Positions 35,486 through 47,989 of a DNA stretch of 64,000 nucleotides are shown here, one piece after another. Source of the DNA: Zhengitettix transpicula (lineage: Eukaryota; Arthropoda; Insecta; Orthoptera; Tetrigidae); the NCBI GenBank assembly GCA_037074705.1, contig CM073593.1, positions 17,675,001 to 17,739,000 on the forward strand. The letters are read 5' to 3'. Numbering within the stretch: position 1 is the first letter of the stretch; the number at the start of each line of letters is the position of its first letter. The translations under genes were made by a program, and so were the position numbers. The notes below the pieces were generated by a model, which saw only the letters and a program-made list of their open reading frames with translations, was not told the DNA's origin and did no database searches.

Positions 35486-38400
35486 ATGGGCGAATACACT
35501 CCTATAATATATGGATTAGAATTTCAGGTTGATTATTATGTCGGAAATCTACTTTTGAAAAGAAATCGTGACACTGCAATTAAATAAACAAATTCTATAT
35601 TTATAACCTTATACACGTAACGTTTATTTTATTCCTCAGGCAAGAGCGTTATCGTCTCAATTAGCTGAATCTGACAATGTTAGATTCTTGGTTGGCACCC
35701 AATCTTTAAAGTTTTCACATAATCAAGTACATGTAGTGGAACTCAACGAAGAAAATGGTGCACTCACGACTAAAATATTTCAGCATTCTGATGGTGAGAT
35801 TTGGTCCTTGAAATCCTCGCCATCAGACGCAAAAGTAATTGCAACTTGTTATAATTCACTTTCAGGTAAATTAAACGTACTTGGGCATAAACACATTAAT
35901 CAATTACAAAAAATTACTATAGTAATTCCAAACCCAAATTATTTGACACTGAAAAGTACAATAAAGTTAGTTTTTTTCAACTTACATGTATGTTGTGTAG
36001 CCAACGAGAATAGGAAAAACATTTGTTTTACAGTTAAAAGATACAGTGTCATTTATGTTCAGTTTTTCAATTAAAATGTGTACGTTTTTAACAAAAATGA
36101 TTTGTCATTCTTTCCGATTGTCATTATTTGTAGGTATTGCCCTGTATGAGCCTTGCAACTTTTATATCAATACCTTTACATAATAAAATCTGCTATTATG
36201 AGTTTAATACTGTTCATATATTTTATTTTGACAAAAATTTACATACCCAGATTTCTGAGCATTAGCAATAGTAAGCCATAATGTTTGTGAATATAACACA
36301 TTATAATGTGAGTGCTGACGACCTGTTGTGGTCAGAAGCAGTGTCTCACATGAGAGTAGTCCCAGGTTCGAGTACTGTCATCAGCAATTATCTTGACCCT
36401 TATGCATGGCAGCAAGCCGTAGCAATGTTTGAGCCAAAAAAACATTGTGAAAAAATCACACTGCAATCTTCAGTGCCACCTCCATGATGTTGACGATACA
36501 CATTAAGCATCTAAACAATGTATTGAGAGAGAGGGTTATTGCTCAAATGATGTATTCTTTACTATCGCTTGCCTTGTATGTTAATCATTGTTTAAAATAT
36601 TGATATTATGCTTTGTATTTATTTGATTTTCTCTATAAAAACTAGCCAAATGCATACATTAGCATGTAATTTAATTTGGAAATTGTTAAAGAAAAAAATA
36701 TAGCATTCATTTTTTTTCCTGATATTGCTCATATACTTATTTATCTGTTTCAGATGATGGATTCTGTCAAATGTGTTCATCTTTATGGTCAATCCCATTT
36801 GAGGAAAATGAGTTCTCTAATCGAGAAGAACCTGTGAATCCACAGCTGAAATTATTGTGCACTTTTAATACAGAACCATATGGTCAAGACATTAAAGTGA
36901 CAGACTTCCATCCCACAGATGGGTTGAAGGCTGTATCTGTTGTTGACAATCATTTTATTGTTTGGGACCTTGGACAGGATTCTAGTAAGGTACAATTTAA
37001 TGTTATAAATATAAGTTTTCAATAATTTTGTAGATAACCCTATTTAACACCGTTCATCCTTACCAGATGGGAATGTTCTTTCAACATTTATTTCATCCCA
37101 AATAATTATTTTCATTATTTTGTTAATATGCATTCATAAATTCTTTTTAAGACATTCATTATTATGACTTGTTTTTTAAAAACAATTTTTAATACCCTAG
37201 CATTTATTCATAGTTGTATGAATATAGAGATGTCTAGTTAATTCAAAGCAGCAAAAGAATATTCATTTGTAGTTATTATGTCCATGTTGATTTGTTGATT
37301 TTGATAAATTTTATTTAGGCATAGTGAATTGATAAAAAAATTAAAAATAGTTTTATGATCTAGAAATTATAAATATTTTTCTTAATATTAATTAGCATAT
37401 TGATCTCCGAAATTTAGGTTTTTATTCAAATTTTATGAATTGCTGTGTTTCTGTTTTAATAAATTAAATAAATGCTTGTTGTTCTCTTGGAGATGAGAAA
37501 AAATAAAATTATTGAAAAACATGTTTATTTATCTAGAATCTATGTATTGTATAATCACATGAATGCCATGCACATTTTCTTCACCTAAAACTTGAACAAA
37601 AAATGAGTGTATGTAATACATGAATTGTAGACTGGACATTGAAAACATGTTTCCTATGCATATTTTGAAAGCGATTCTTCTGAGAAAAGCCACAATGGCC
37701 TGTTTTTCCTTGTTTTTTTACACTTGTAAGTCTAAAGTAATTGCTTGCTCCTTGCTAATTATTAGACCCAAATGACTGTTCTTTGTTAGTCTGGGATATT
37801 AATTAATATTGAATGTATGCAAAATGTGAGAATAGAAAAATATATCCTATTTAAAAATATATATATTTTCCCATATTATACTTTTTTGAGAAAGTAGAGG
37901 AGCAATTCTTATGGGAGGGCAGGACATACCCAAGATTATACCAGATATAAAAATAGATTTATCTATTTTGTTTTGTGTTGCAGGTGAAAATCTGTATACT
38001 TATCCTTACTACGCAGTACTCTGTACTCGTCCCCTGCAAAACCATCAGTAATAATAACTGTATGAGGATTGACTGCTTTCCTTCTAGTCAAAGCTTCTTT
38101 ATTAATTTACTAATACTCTTGGAAGCACATACAGTCATTTAAACCAAATTTGGTATATATATATATTTATTGTGCAAAGGCATCTACAGATTCAATGGAG
38201 AACTGTTCTCTCACAGGCAGAATCTGAGATGGAGATGGGAATGTCTTTTCCTCTCTCCGTTTTTTAATGAAGGTTCCAAGAAGCTGAGGACCCTCTGCCT
38301 GTTTTGAGAGGTGTATGTTCAATTCATAAAGTAATTTGTATTAATATTTTGATTAGATTTTCTGATATTAGAATTTAGTAACGTGTCCGTGCTCTCTTCT

Positions 38401-41400
38401 TACTATTTAATTTTGCAATATTTCTTTAAGGTTGTGTCTGTTGGGAAACTTGATGGGAAAGGACAACCTCGCTTTACCATGGGAAAATGGAACTCTCATC
38501 ATAACTGCACACAGTTTGTAACTGCTAATGAAGGCCATGTTCGTAGCTGGGATTTACGAGCTGACCTTCGACAAGCGTGGGCTATAGAAAGTGCTCACTG
38601 CCAACTTGTCAGGTTTTATGATTTTTTAAAACATTTTGTAGTATGTAATACTTTGTGAAGACAAGAACACTAAACACATTTAAGTGTTGTAAAACCGTGT
38701 TATATATTTTATTGTACATCAATTATATTTCACTTTTAATTGAAATCCTTGTTAAGTAGCAGCACTGTATATTGTCGAGTGTGCTGCACACCTTTCTTAC
38801 AAAATATTTGAACAATACATGTAATATGTGAATTATAGACTGTAAACCATAATTACCTTGGTTACCAAGTATATTTGAAAAACGATTCTCCCGAAAATGG
38901 CTATAGTAGCTTGATTTCCTTGCTTTTGTTACTAAAATGGATTTAATCTCTGAAGTAATTGCTTCTGACTTATTACTTGGCCGATTATTAGGGCTGTATG
39001 ATGATTTTTTTGTTAGTCATTGACAGTCAATTGAATCATTAACATTGTGAGTAAACAAAATGTCTGAATCAAGACATATAGTACATTATTTTTGTACAAA
39101 AAAATGATAATTTCATTTCAAGGATATACAGTATGCACAGAATATTATTGTATCTATTTGAATTTGAGAAATAAACATAAGACCTATAATTAACACTTCT
39201 GTAAAGGTTTATGTAAACCATAACTTTATTATGTAATATTAATTCTGTCATTTGTTGGTTGGATATTGGATATGTCTTTGTCAAGTCATAATGTGCTTAT
39301 TATGACATGCTGGAAATATTGCTTATTTTTAATGACTAATGGCTATGTCATTACATCTTTATGAAACAGTTATACAATCAGATAATTTTTATTACTAATA
39401 AATCATCAAATAACTTATAATATGCAGTATAGCTATAATTTAAATGTTCAGTATCTATTTGAAATTTACAATTACAATAAACATTTTAATAGGTAACACT
39501 TCAGATATAATTCATTTCAGATAATTATATTTCTTGCTAAGAAGACTTTTCTTCATAATTAAACACGTGATTGTTTCAAATAATTATGTATATATGTAGA
39601 AAAATTTAGAATGGCTTTGTGTTCTTTACTTCTGGTTCTTGAATGCATTTTTGGTAGGCAAAGATCACATATAGCTCAGTCTTTAAAATTTATTTCATAT
39701 ACATTATGGACTGACATTTTATTTAGAGGTTTTTTAATGTTATATACACTGCCTTTCATTGTCATTGAAGGTATATATGTTTTTATAGTTAAATACATTA
39801 GTTTTGACAATAGTGTTAATTTTATTAACTACCTATATATATTTTTTCCAGAGACATTGATTTCAATCCAAACAAGCAGTATTTCCTGGCAACTTGTGGT
39901 GATGATGGCTGTTCTAAATTTTGGGATGTAAGGAATCCATTAGAACCCGTCATTTCTAGGTCTGACCATTCTCATTGGTAAGAAACATAATGCAGTTGAT
40001 ATGTTTTTGATATTAGAACTTGTTAATGATTTAATAAAATTACATGTGAATGCTAAGCAAATCAAACATTGTTATTATATAGAAATGCTGAAAAAATGAA
40101 GTTGCAAAAAAACATTTACTGTATTACAATTATTATATCTACCAATTAACTATCAATATGTAGAGATGTACTTATTAAAGCACAAAAAATTTTCAGATTG
40201 TGTGGAAATAATAAATAACAATTTGTTAAAACTTTTATTTAGCATTGTTAATATTGCCACATCACATTTACAGGGTATGGAGTATAAGGTATAATCACTT
40301 TCATGATCAACTAGTGCTGACTTCTAGCAGTGACTCAAGAGTTATCTTGACCAGTGTTGCTTCAATATCATCAGAACCATTTGTTCATTTGGGGGATGAA
40401 GAATTGGCAGAAAATGAAGATGGAAGGAAGGAGAAGTATGATTTATATTTTCTTTTGTTAGTAATAAAATGTATTGTTCATGAAAATTGAGTTTGACTTT
40501 TTTAACTATTTTTTGTGGTAAAGCTATTTTGAGTATGTTTGCATCTATAGGGGGTTGTTTGGCTTTTAAAATAAATACACCAATTGATTATTCACCACCA
40601 CATTATATTTTCCAGTAAACAGCATACATGCGCACGGGACGTTACTGTTGAGCGTCCAGCTATTCCTTCAGCTCTGCTTGCTCTGTTCTACTTGTTCAAA
40701 AGCACTCGATCATCAAAATCGAAGTGTTGCCAACTACACATTTTACACAATATGTACACCTACATCACTCTCCTCTCAGTAAAAACATCACATATGTTAG
40801 TTCAGTTTTGCACTGTCTTTACAAAAAACAACTTTCAGGAATCTAGTAGGTTTTTGATTTCCCTGCCGCTTCTTGTCTTCTGTGTTTCACCGGGCGGCGA
40901 TGGTGTTGATGGTCCATTACTAGCTGCAGGTTTTGGAACTGGGTTGATTTGGGCAGGTTCTTCCTCAGCCAATAGGTAAGCGGGTTTCAACCTGTCAACA
41001 GAAAAATTTATCTGCTTGCCATTAACAAGCAGTGTGAAAAATTTGCCACTACGTTGTTTGACCAAAAATGGTCCGTCATATGCAGGTTCCAGCCCTTTCT
41101 TTATGCGATCATTACGAATGAATACATGCGTTGAGGTCCATAAGTCTCTATGCACATATACATTTTGCTTATTTTTGTACATTATAGGCACTGGCTTAAG
41201 CGATTTCATCGTCCGGATGAGCTCGGTGACAAATGTTTCTGCGCTGTCTGGAAACTTCTTTTCTTCAAAAAATTCACCAGGAAGGCGGATTGTCTTCCCG
41301 TATACCATTTGTGCTATGCTGTGATGTACGTCTTCCTTGATAGCTCCTCGAAGTCCTAATAGAATCGTAGGTAGTGATTGTGTCCATTTTACGTTGTTAT

Positions 41401-44400
41401 GAGCTTTGATTGCAGTTTTCATGGTTCTATGGAGTCTCTCAACTTTTCCATTTGCTTGCGGATGATATGCCGTAGTGTGTTGTACTTTTATTCCACAAAT
41501 GGCTGCTAGATTACGGAACAACGACGATTCAAATTGTCTTCCTTGATCCGTAATCACTTGTATCGGCACTCCAAATCTCACAATCCAATTTTCGTAAAAA
41601 ACTCTTGCGATTGTTTCCGCCATGATGTTGCTTGTAGGTACGACCTCCATCCAGTTAGTAAATCTATCAATAAATGTAACGCAGTAGGAGTTCCCTTCTG
41701 ATGGTGGTAGTGGTCCTACAATGTCTAAATGTATTACTTGAAATCTTCCGTCTGGTTCTGAAAATGGTTGAATTGGCGATTTTGTGTGTCTAATTACTTT
41801 ATTCTTCTGACAATTAATACATGCCTGCGCCCATTTTCTGACATCATTTTTAATTTCTGGCCATAAAAACCGTTCTGTTATTTGTTTGACAGTCGCTTTC
41901 ACACCTGGATGAGATAAATTGTGCATTTGGTGAAACACTGTTTTTCGGAATTTTGCTGGTATTACTGGTCGAATGTTTGAAGTGGATGTATCACACCACA
42001 AGAACTTCCCTGAAGCAAGCGGGTACCTTTTCAATGTGATGTTCGACGTCTTTTCTTGCAATAGTTTTTCGATCTCCTCATCCGAAGTTTGAGCTTCCGC
42101 TATTTTCTCGTAATCAACAAGTGACACTTCATTAATTCTGGATAACGCGTCGGCAACTACGTTCTCTTCTCCTTTTACATGTTGAATTCTTGTCGAAAAC
42201 TGAGATATATACTGTAGATGTCGTAGTTGTCTCGGTGAAGCTTTTTCATTTTTTTGTTGAAACGCAAAAATCAAAGGTTTGTGATCCGTCAGTATGGTAA
42301 AATTACGACCTTCCAACAGATATTTCAATTGTTTCACTGCAAGGTAAATTGCTAACAATTCACGATCATATGCACTATATGCTTGTTGAGCACTTGACAG
42401 TTTTTTTTAAAAAAATGCGATCGGTTTCCAACTTCCTTTTTCTAATTGTTGTAACACTGCTCCGACAGCGGTATTTGATGCATCTGTACTTAAGCTGAGA
42501 GGTAGTTCATGATTAGGAAATGTCAGAAGTGTAGTGCTTGCCAAATCTTGTTTGCAGTTTTCGAAATTATTTCTGGCTTCTTCTGTCCAATTTATTTTTC
42601 TTCTATCTCTCTTCTTAGCACCACGCAGGTATTCATGCAGGATAGCCTGCGTCTGTGCAGCATCCTTCAAATAACGCCGATAATAGTTAACCATCCCTAA
42701 AAATGTTCTTAATTCTGCAATTGTTTCAGGCAAACTGAATTCCTGGATAGCCTTCACCTTTTCATCAGTGGTTCCAATCCTTCTTCTGTAATATAGTAGC
42801 CTAAATATTCGATCTTGTCTTGGCCTAATATGGACTTGGATATATTAATACGAAGACCATAATTTTGCAATCTCTCGAAAACCAAGGCAAGGTGTGTTCG
42901 ATGTTCTTCCAACGATGAAGAAGCTATCAATATATCGTCTAAGTACGGAAAAGTAAAATCTAAACCTTGGAGAACTTGATTTATGAAGCGTTGAAATGTA
43001 GATGGTGCATTCCGCAATCCAAAACTCATTACATTAAATTCGTATAAACCAAATGGTGTTATTACAGCTGTTTTTGCTTTATCTTCTTCTGCTATTGGGA
43101 TCTGGTAATACGCTTTGAACAAATCAATTTTAGAAAAAACTTTTTTTCCTGGAAGGATTTGGTGGAAATCTTCTATTCTAGGAACTGGATATCGATCCGG
43201 AATAGTTTTATCGTTTAATTGTCGATAATCACCACAAGCTCTAAACGAACCATCCTTCTTTGGCACAATATGGAGAGGACTGGCCCACGGCGATGATGAA
43301 GGACGAACTATATCATTCTGCAGCATATACTGGAATTCTTTCTTCGCTTCTGCAAATTTCTTAGGATCCAAAGGTCTTGCCTTAGAATAAACTGGCTGTC
43401 CTTTGGTCACAATATGATGTTTAACATCATGTTTTACACGATTTGGAATTAATGTCGGTGTTGTAATACTCGGATATTTAGATAGCAGGTCTGTAAACTT
43501 AGATTGTGCTAGTGAGCAAACAATTTCTTTGGTATTGATGGCAGAGACTTCACCATGAACATAAAGCTGTGTCACTCCATCAACCAATTTTCTTCGTTTG
43601 ATATCGATAACTAAATCATATTTATTTAGAAAATCTGCCCCTAAAATTCCTCTTCCGACTTTTGCGACAATGAATGGCCATTGAAATTGTCTACGTAAGC
43701 CCAAGTCTAAATTCATAATTTGGAATCCATATGTAGTAATTTCTGAATTATTCGCAGCGTACAATTTATATGACGTATTACTCGGTTTAGCTACATCTGA
43801 GCATGGAATAATTGAAACGTCAGCTCCACTGTCCACCAGAAATTTAAGTCCAGTTTTTCTGTCCTTAACAAACAGTCGAAAACTGCGGCTACTTGGGGAA
43901 TTCTCAGCAGCAGTTGCAGCCGCAATCTCTACTGCTGGCTGGAGTTTTCCGCATTCCATGAGCATGGTTGTTTACATTTAGTAGGCTGACATTCATCCCT
44001 AAATTTAAAATGGTAGAAGCAATATTTTCCTTTCTGGTTATAATTCCGATTATACCGATTCCTACTCGTACTTCGGCTTCTATGACGTTTTTGGTTGTCT
44101 AACATTAAAGTTTCTATGCGTTTCTCCAATTCCGCAATTCTATGATTTAGGTCCGTTTCCTTACTTCCCGAAACCGCATAAATGTGCGATGGTCGGTTCA
44201 TCTCAACAATCTTATCGGCCATTATTGCCAATTTTTTGAGGTTCTCGTCGCTTATTATCAAAATACTTCTAACATGATCAGGCAATTTCTGTAACCACAA
44301 GGTTTTCAGAACTTTTTCCGTAACCTCTGATCCCGCTAAGGTCTGCATTCTACGTAAGAATTGGCTAGGTTTCTCGTCTCCGATTTCGAACAATGTCAGC

Positions 44401-45865
44401 AAACGCTTAATGCGCGTATCTTTGCTTTCTCGGAACGTATTTAGAAGTCTTTCTTTAGCTGCTGTATATTTATCTAGTCTTTCCGATTGAATAATGTCCC
44501 ATACATGCTCTATAAATTTGGGTTCGAGCTGTGCTATCAAGTAGTTAAATTTCGTCTCTTCGCGAACAATATTACTTATAAGAAATTGAGCTTCGACTTG
44601 ATAGAACCAAATTTCCGGTTTCTCTACCCAGAATGGTGGAATTTTTACACTCACCACATCCGTATACTTCAACGAGACGGTTTGCGATGAATCTTCATTC
44701 GGCATTCTCTCGTCCACGTGCTCCATTAGAATCCGTTTGAATCTTGGCTGTAACTGCACTAATCACGTCGTTGGTCACCAATTCTTATAGGGGGTTGTTT
44801 GGCTTTTAAAATAAATACACCAATTGATTATTCACCACCACATTATATTTTCCAGTAAACAGCATACATGCGCATGGGACGTTACTGTTGAGCGTCCGGC
44901 TATTCCTTCAGCTCTGCTTGCTCTGTTCTACTTGTTCAAAAGCACTCGATCATCAAAATCGAAGTGTTGCCAACTACGCATTTTACACAATATGTACACC
45001 TACACATCCAATTGTTGAGCCTGGTGTACCTTCAAAAGGATTGTAATGAACAGTTGTCAAATAGCTTTAGGACAGTGGATTAGCAACTGTTTTAGAACAG
45101 TGTGCCACTTTCAAAAGAAAATATCTGGACAGATGGCACAGTCACAAAAGGTGAATAAATTACTTATATTTGTGCAAAAAATTATATTAGAGGCCTCAAC
45201 TTCTTATAACATATACTGATTTGAAATTAAAAAAACATGATTTGTGTGTATGTTCCAAAAAAAAGTTTTATCTTATGCAACCATGTGGACCACCAGCAGT
45301 AGATTGCCAACTATTGGTATACACCAATCAGCATTAATCAAGTATACTTGTTCTTATTACCAATAATGAAGTGTAAAGAAATTTGGTATGCCCCAAGTTT
45401 GTGAGGATGAATTGATAAAAACACATGGCATTTACATTGGATGTGAAAAAAATTATTAGTGGATAAAATGAGGGAGTAAATGGGAGTTCAAAATCCGGAA
45501 TAATAAATTCAAAACAGATATTGATTGCAGGTGTAAATGTGAATGTCTGACACTAAAATTTAGTAGTTTTCAAGATACTTTAAATTATAATTACTTCCTG
45601 TGTGTTACATTTAACATGTTATTGTTTTCAAAATTATGTACTCTAGTAAAATAATTATTTTAGTGTGCAATATTTAAATGACAATTGAAAACAAATTTTC
45701 AGATTAGATGATGGTGTACTTGCAACATATGATGAACATGAAGATTCAGTGTATAGTGTTGAATGGTCATCAGCTGATCCTTGGACATTTGCATCTTTAA
45801 GTTATGATGGTCGTCTTGTAATAAACAGAGTACCAAAAACAGTTAAATATAAAATACTTGTATAA
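35486..45865 (+). CDS. Eipr1: EIPR1 (TSSC1) WD-repeat protein, complete, seven exons
   Basis: EIPR1 is a WD40 adaptor that binds the EARP and GARP tethering complexes and acts in endosomal recycling and dense-core vesicle biogenesis. Coding exons are 35486-35527, 35640-35865, 36754-36989, 38431-38612, 39852-39977, 40274-40435 and 45703-45865. All junctions are GT-AG and phases agree, giving 378 residues against about 387 in human. The protein begins [14 protein letters not shown], and WD-type blade ends are visible as [19 protein letters not shown] and [10 protein letters not shown]. It ends with a last blade ([20 protein letters not shown]) followed by a short tail. The ATG was chosen because it opens the conserved N-terminus and its donor joins in phase. 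The 5.3-kb last intron contains a Ty3/gypsy element in antisense. No break is seen in the coding parts. Confidence 0.95.
37040..38140. other. EIPR1 intron 3, AT-rich
   Basis: No insertion is recognised before 38170. The sequence is CpG-poor, with AT runs near 37855-37866 and 38155-38166. Confidence 0.4.
38170..38330 (-). repeat. Interspersed repeat family B, 3' end fragment
   Basis: CTCTCTCCGTTTTT, AAGGTTCCAAGAAGCTGAGG and GCCTGTTTTGAGAGGTGTAT match the reverse complement of the 8815-8905 end of the family. The hairpin arms are decayed. It lies in EIPR1 intron 3. Confidence 0.55.
40542..40545. repeat. Target-site duplication CATC (left)
   Basis: CATC directly precedes the left LTR and recurs as 45005-45008 directly after the right LTR. 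Four-base duplications are normal for Ty3/gypsy integration. Confidence 0.75.
40546..40764 (-). repeat. 3' LTR of the Ty3/gypsy element
   Basis: This 219-bp LTR lies left of pol and is the 3' LTR because the element reads leftwards. It matches the other LTR except at three sites, all transitions. Confidence 0.9.
40835..43965 (-). pseudogene. pol: Retrotransposon Pol (protease, RT, RNase H, integrase), broken
   Basis: The region reads leftwards from 43965. Protease has [11 protein letters not shown]. Reverse transcriptase has [13 protein letters not shown] and YLDDILIAS with the catalytic aspartates. RNase H follows with [14 protein letters not shown] and, past the break, DREL. Integrase has an HHCC zinc domain ([10 protein letters not shown]...CINCQKNK) and a DDE core ([19 protein letters not shown], then the [17 protein letters not shown] block). 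Two lesions are present: a frame change near 42755 between RT and the connection region, and an in-frame TAA at 42407-42409 in a T/A homopolymer inside RNase H. The three open parts are 43965-42754, 42757-42407 and 42358-40835. The Pol product would sit in cytoplasmic particles and integrate the cDNA. Confidence 0.9.
43929..44759 (-). CDS. gag: Retrotransposon Gag (capsid-like) protein
   Basis: An intact frame of 276 codons starts 27 bases from the 5' LTR. The N-terminal and central part is an alpha-rich capsid-like region ([19 protein letters not shown] near residue 40 is typical of arthropod Ty3/gypsy Gag). It is followed by a heptad-like stretch and a basic [13 protein letters not shown] segment. 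The C-terminus has a Cys/His cluster (CFYHFKF...[10 protein letters not shown]) instead of a canonical CCHC knuckle. Its end overlaps pol by 37 bases in the -1 frame, which suggests that Pol is made by -1 ribosomal frameshifting. Confidence 0.85.
   Translation of the reverse strand: MQLQPRFKRILMEHVDERMPNEDSSQTVSLKYTDVVSVKIPPFWVEKPEIWFYQVEAQFLISNIVREETKFNYLIAQLEPKFIEHVWDIIQSERLDKYTAAKERLLNTFRESKDTRIKRLLTLFEIGDEKPSQFLRRMQTLAGSEVTEKVLKTLWLQKLPDHVRSILIISDENLKKLAIMADKIVEMNRPSHIYAVSGSKETDLNHRIAELEKRIETLMLDNQKRHRSRSTSRNRYNRNYNQKGKYCFYHFKFRDECQPTKCKQPCSWNAENSSQQ
44786..45004 (-). repeat. 5' LTR of the Ty3/gypsy element
   Basis: This 219-bp LTR lies upstream of gag on the element strand. The primer-binding site follows within a few bases, at about 44766-44782. 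Confidence 0.9.
45020..45690. other. EIPR1 intron 6 beyond the retrotransposon
   Basis: CpG-poor native intron sequence leads to the exon 7 acceptor at 45701-45702. Confidence 0.4.
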
Positions 45866-45899
45866 TTCTTGAATATTTGCATTTTAATTATTTATTAGA

Positions 45900-47590
45900 G
45901 TTAAATATACTTTTCTAATTCAATTATACCCAGAGGCAAATGAGAGCTTCCAGATAAATAACACATATTTCATTTTTATACTTGGTTCCCAATAATGTAA
46001 TTGATTATTTCCACTGGTTTTAAAGTTTATGGAAACCTTATGAGAATAATTCTTTTGGTTGTAGCCATGGCCATCATTTTCATATTTTTTTAATATTTTC
46101 CTTCCATATCTTATTTTAGCCATAGTAACTGGACATTCATATGTGAGATATTCAAATTTCATATCCTTGATTGTAACAGCAATGTAATATATTGTTGTAA
46201 CAATGAGAGGCTACTCGAGTTTTTTTAAGTTATGTGCACATGACCTCAAACAACAATATTTATATGGATAACTATGTAAATAATACTACAACAGCCATAG
46301 TGGTAGTAATACTCTGTAGAAAATGACCCAACCCATAATATGCTACTATAATATTAATAAAAAAAAATAATGCACACAACCCAGCTGCTCACAGATTCAT
46401 AATTCCAGCTGACTTGATACAATAAATTATAGGACAACACAACAAAGGTTTTTACATACAAAATTTACAATATCAAAGACAAAATATTCATTATTGCAAA
46501 TAATATCTATCACTAAGTAACAATGTGATATTTTCAAAATAATTTTTATGGAAAGGAAAGGTGGTTGCTTACCTCAAATTAAATCTTGGCGTTGCCACTC
46601 GAGGCTGAAGAAAGTTCTTCAGATTTTCGGAATCATTAGCCTCCTTCAGGAGAAAGAAGTTATTTTCCATGCATTGGTCAGCCATGGAGTTATATATTTC
46701 CACCATACTTTCAGAGGCAGAAACTATTTGTTTAGTTAGGTGAATGGCATTACTAGCGACTAAGGAAATCTTGGGTACAAAGTAAAAAAGATACACTGGA
46801 CCCACAGACAATATGAAGGCATTCTTCTGACAGATTCCAGTGAACACCAAAATTATTATGCAAACAAATTGACACCCGGAAGCATCTGTTTTGCAGACAG
46901 GCACTCCAAAATTTTTAAATATCTGGAAGAATTTCATTTAGTGTGAAGTGCAATAGATTTCATTTCTAACCAGGTTGGCCAAGGTCAACCAATAACATTC
47001 AAACAAAAATATCAGTGTTTGTTCAACTTGGAAGCGATCAAAGTTTGAGATCTCAAGAATCTAAATCAGAGAACAATAAAGGCAATTGGGTCAGTCATGA
47101 TCCAAGTAGTTCCAAACCTAAGCTGGCAATCTACCAAGAATGTGGAAGCGAGTATCAGAGGATCTCGTTATCCCATCACCTCATAATCTAACATCTGATT
47201 CTGAGGCCACAGCTTTGAACTGACTTTTGACACAGCACTGGCGACGAAATAGTCAATGACAAACGAACCAATATTGTACCAGTCAGCTGTGAAGATGACC
47301 TCAACCTTCGTACACTGATTTGAATAATGTAAAAAAACATTATTTTACCATTAACTTGCCTCATCTTACATCCTGCCTCCTTTTCTATGCATCCTCTCTG
47401 ATTGTCAAATAATTTTCTACAGATATACTTGGGTAGATATAATAATATATCGATATCAAATGTTGAGAAAAAAATTGCTGTACAGGACAGCATTTGTTGT
47501 GGTACAGGTGACAACTAGTTAAGGAATATGATGTGGTGGTTAATAAAGAACTAAGGTGTATTTTACCATTAAGAAATATGATATTGGTGG
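45900..47590. other. Downstream of EIPR1, no gene recognised
   Basis: AT-rich. AATAAA occurs on the plus strand at about 46356, far from the EIPR1 stop, as a possible late poly(A) signal. ORFs of 80-122 codons on the minus strand (45920, 46569, 47188) are not recognised. Those nearest 47.5 kb may be decayed parts of the Penelope-like element next door. Confidence 0.35.
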
Positions 47591-47598
47591 GGGAGTGG

Positions 47599-47868
47599 TT
47601 AACTTAACAGGATATTTGGTGTTTGGATTTTGGAAGATGGTTCCATATTATGAAGTATGAACCAAAACCAAATTAAAAGTTTCAATGGAGGGCAATTTAA
47701 GTGGTCCTCTTCCAGTTGTCTCATAAACAGATTGACATAGGAGGTAGCCATCTGGGTACCCTTTACTGTGCCGCTTAACTGATGATTGATGCTGTCTTTA
47801 TTACTGACAAACTGAGTGAGAGCAGCCAGAAACTGTGGTTGGGAGAAATTTAATGAACTGCAGAACAA
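47599..47868 (-). pseudogene. Penelope-like reverse transcriptase fragment
   Basis: The minus-strand frame contains GTVKGTQMATSYVNLFMRQLEE. This resembles the G.(A)MGT.MAP.YANLFM...E motif of Penelope-like and related reverse transcriptases; the following segment (LLIWFWFI) stands where WLRFIDD would be, without the aspartates. It is an inactive fragment of 89 codons. Confidence 0.6.
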
Positions 47869-47989
47869 GAAATATTCAACTACAGCCAGGTCATAAGCAT
47901 GGGGATGCTAAATGGAAACCACATCTATGGTAACCAGTAGAGTATCAGGAGGTAGGGATATGGAAGTTCATATCATGGTACATGAAATG

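Larger units (their letters stand above)
40546..45004 (-). mobile_element. Ty3/gypsy LTR retrotransposon, nearly complete, in EIPR1 intron 6
   Basis: This 4459-bp element is inserted antisense to EIPR1. LTRs of 219 bp (40546-40764 and 44786-45004) differ at three positions, indicating a fairly recent insertion. On the element's own strand the LTR starts TGTAGG and ends CCTATA. Just inside the 5' LTR is a primer-binding site beginning TGGTGACCAACGACG, and just before the 3' LTR is a purine tract (GAGAGGAGAGTGA). Gag and pol are in order protease, reverse transcriptase, RNase H, integrase. Pol has a frameshift near 42755 and a stop at 42407-42409, so this copy cannot make a full polyprotein. 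No env-like frame follows pol. Confidence 0.93.

Noticed and set aside
36281..36487. 68-codon ORF between EIPR1 exons 2 and 3
   Set aside because: Exons 2 and 3 join in phase without it and it has no homology; it is intronic noise.
39611..39931. 106-codon ORF overlapping EIPR1 exon 5
   Set aside because: Its end overlaps the exon in a different frame; the exon's own frame carries the WD motif.
41016..41359. Plus-strand ORFs over 41.0-42.7 kb and 44.5-44.7 kb
   Set aside because: They are antisense to a clear pol or gag reading frame.
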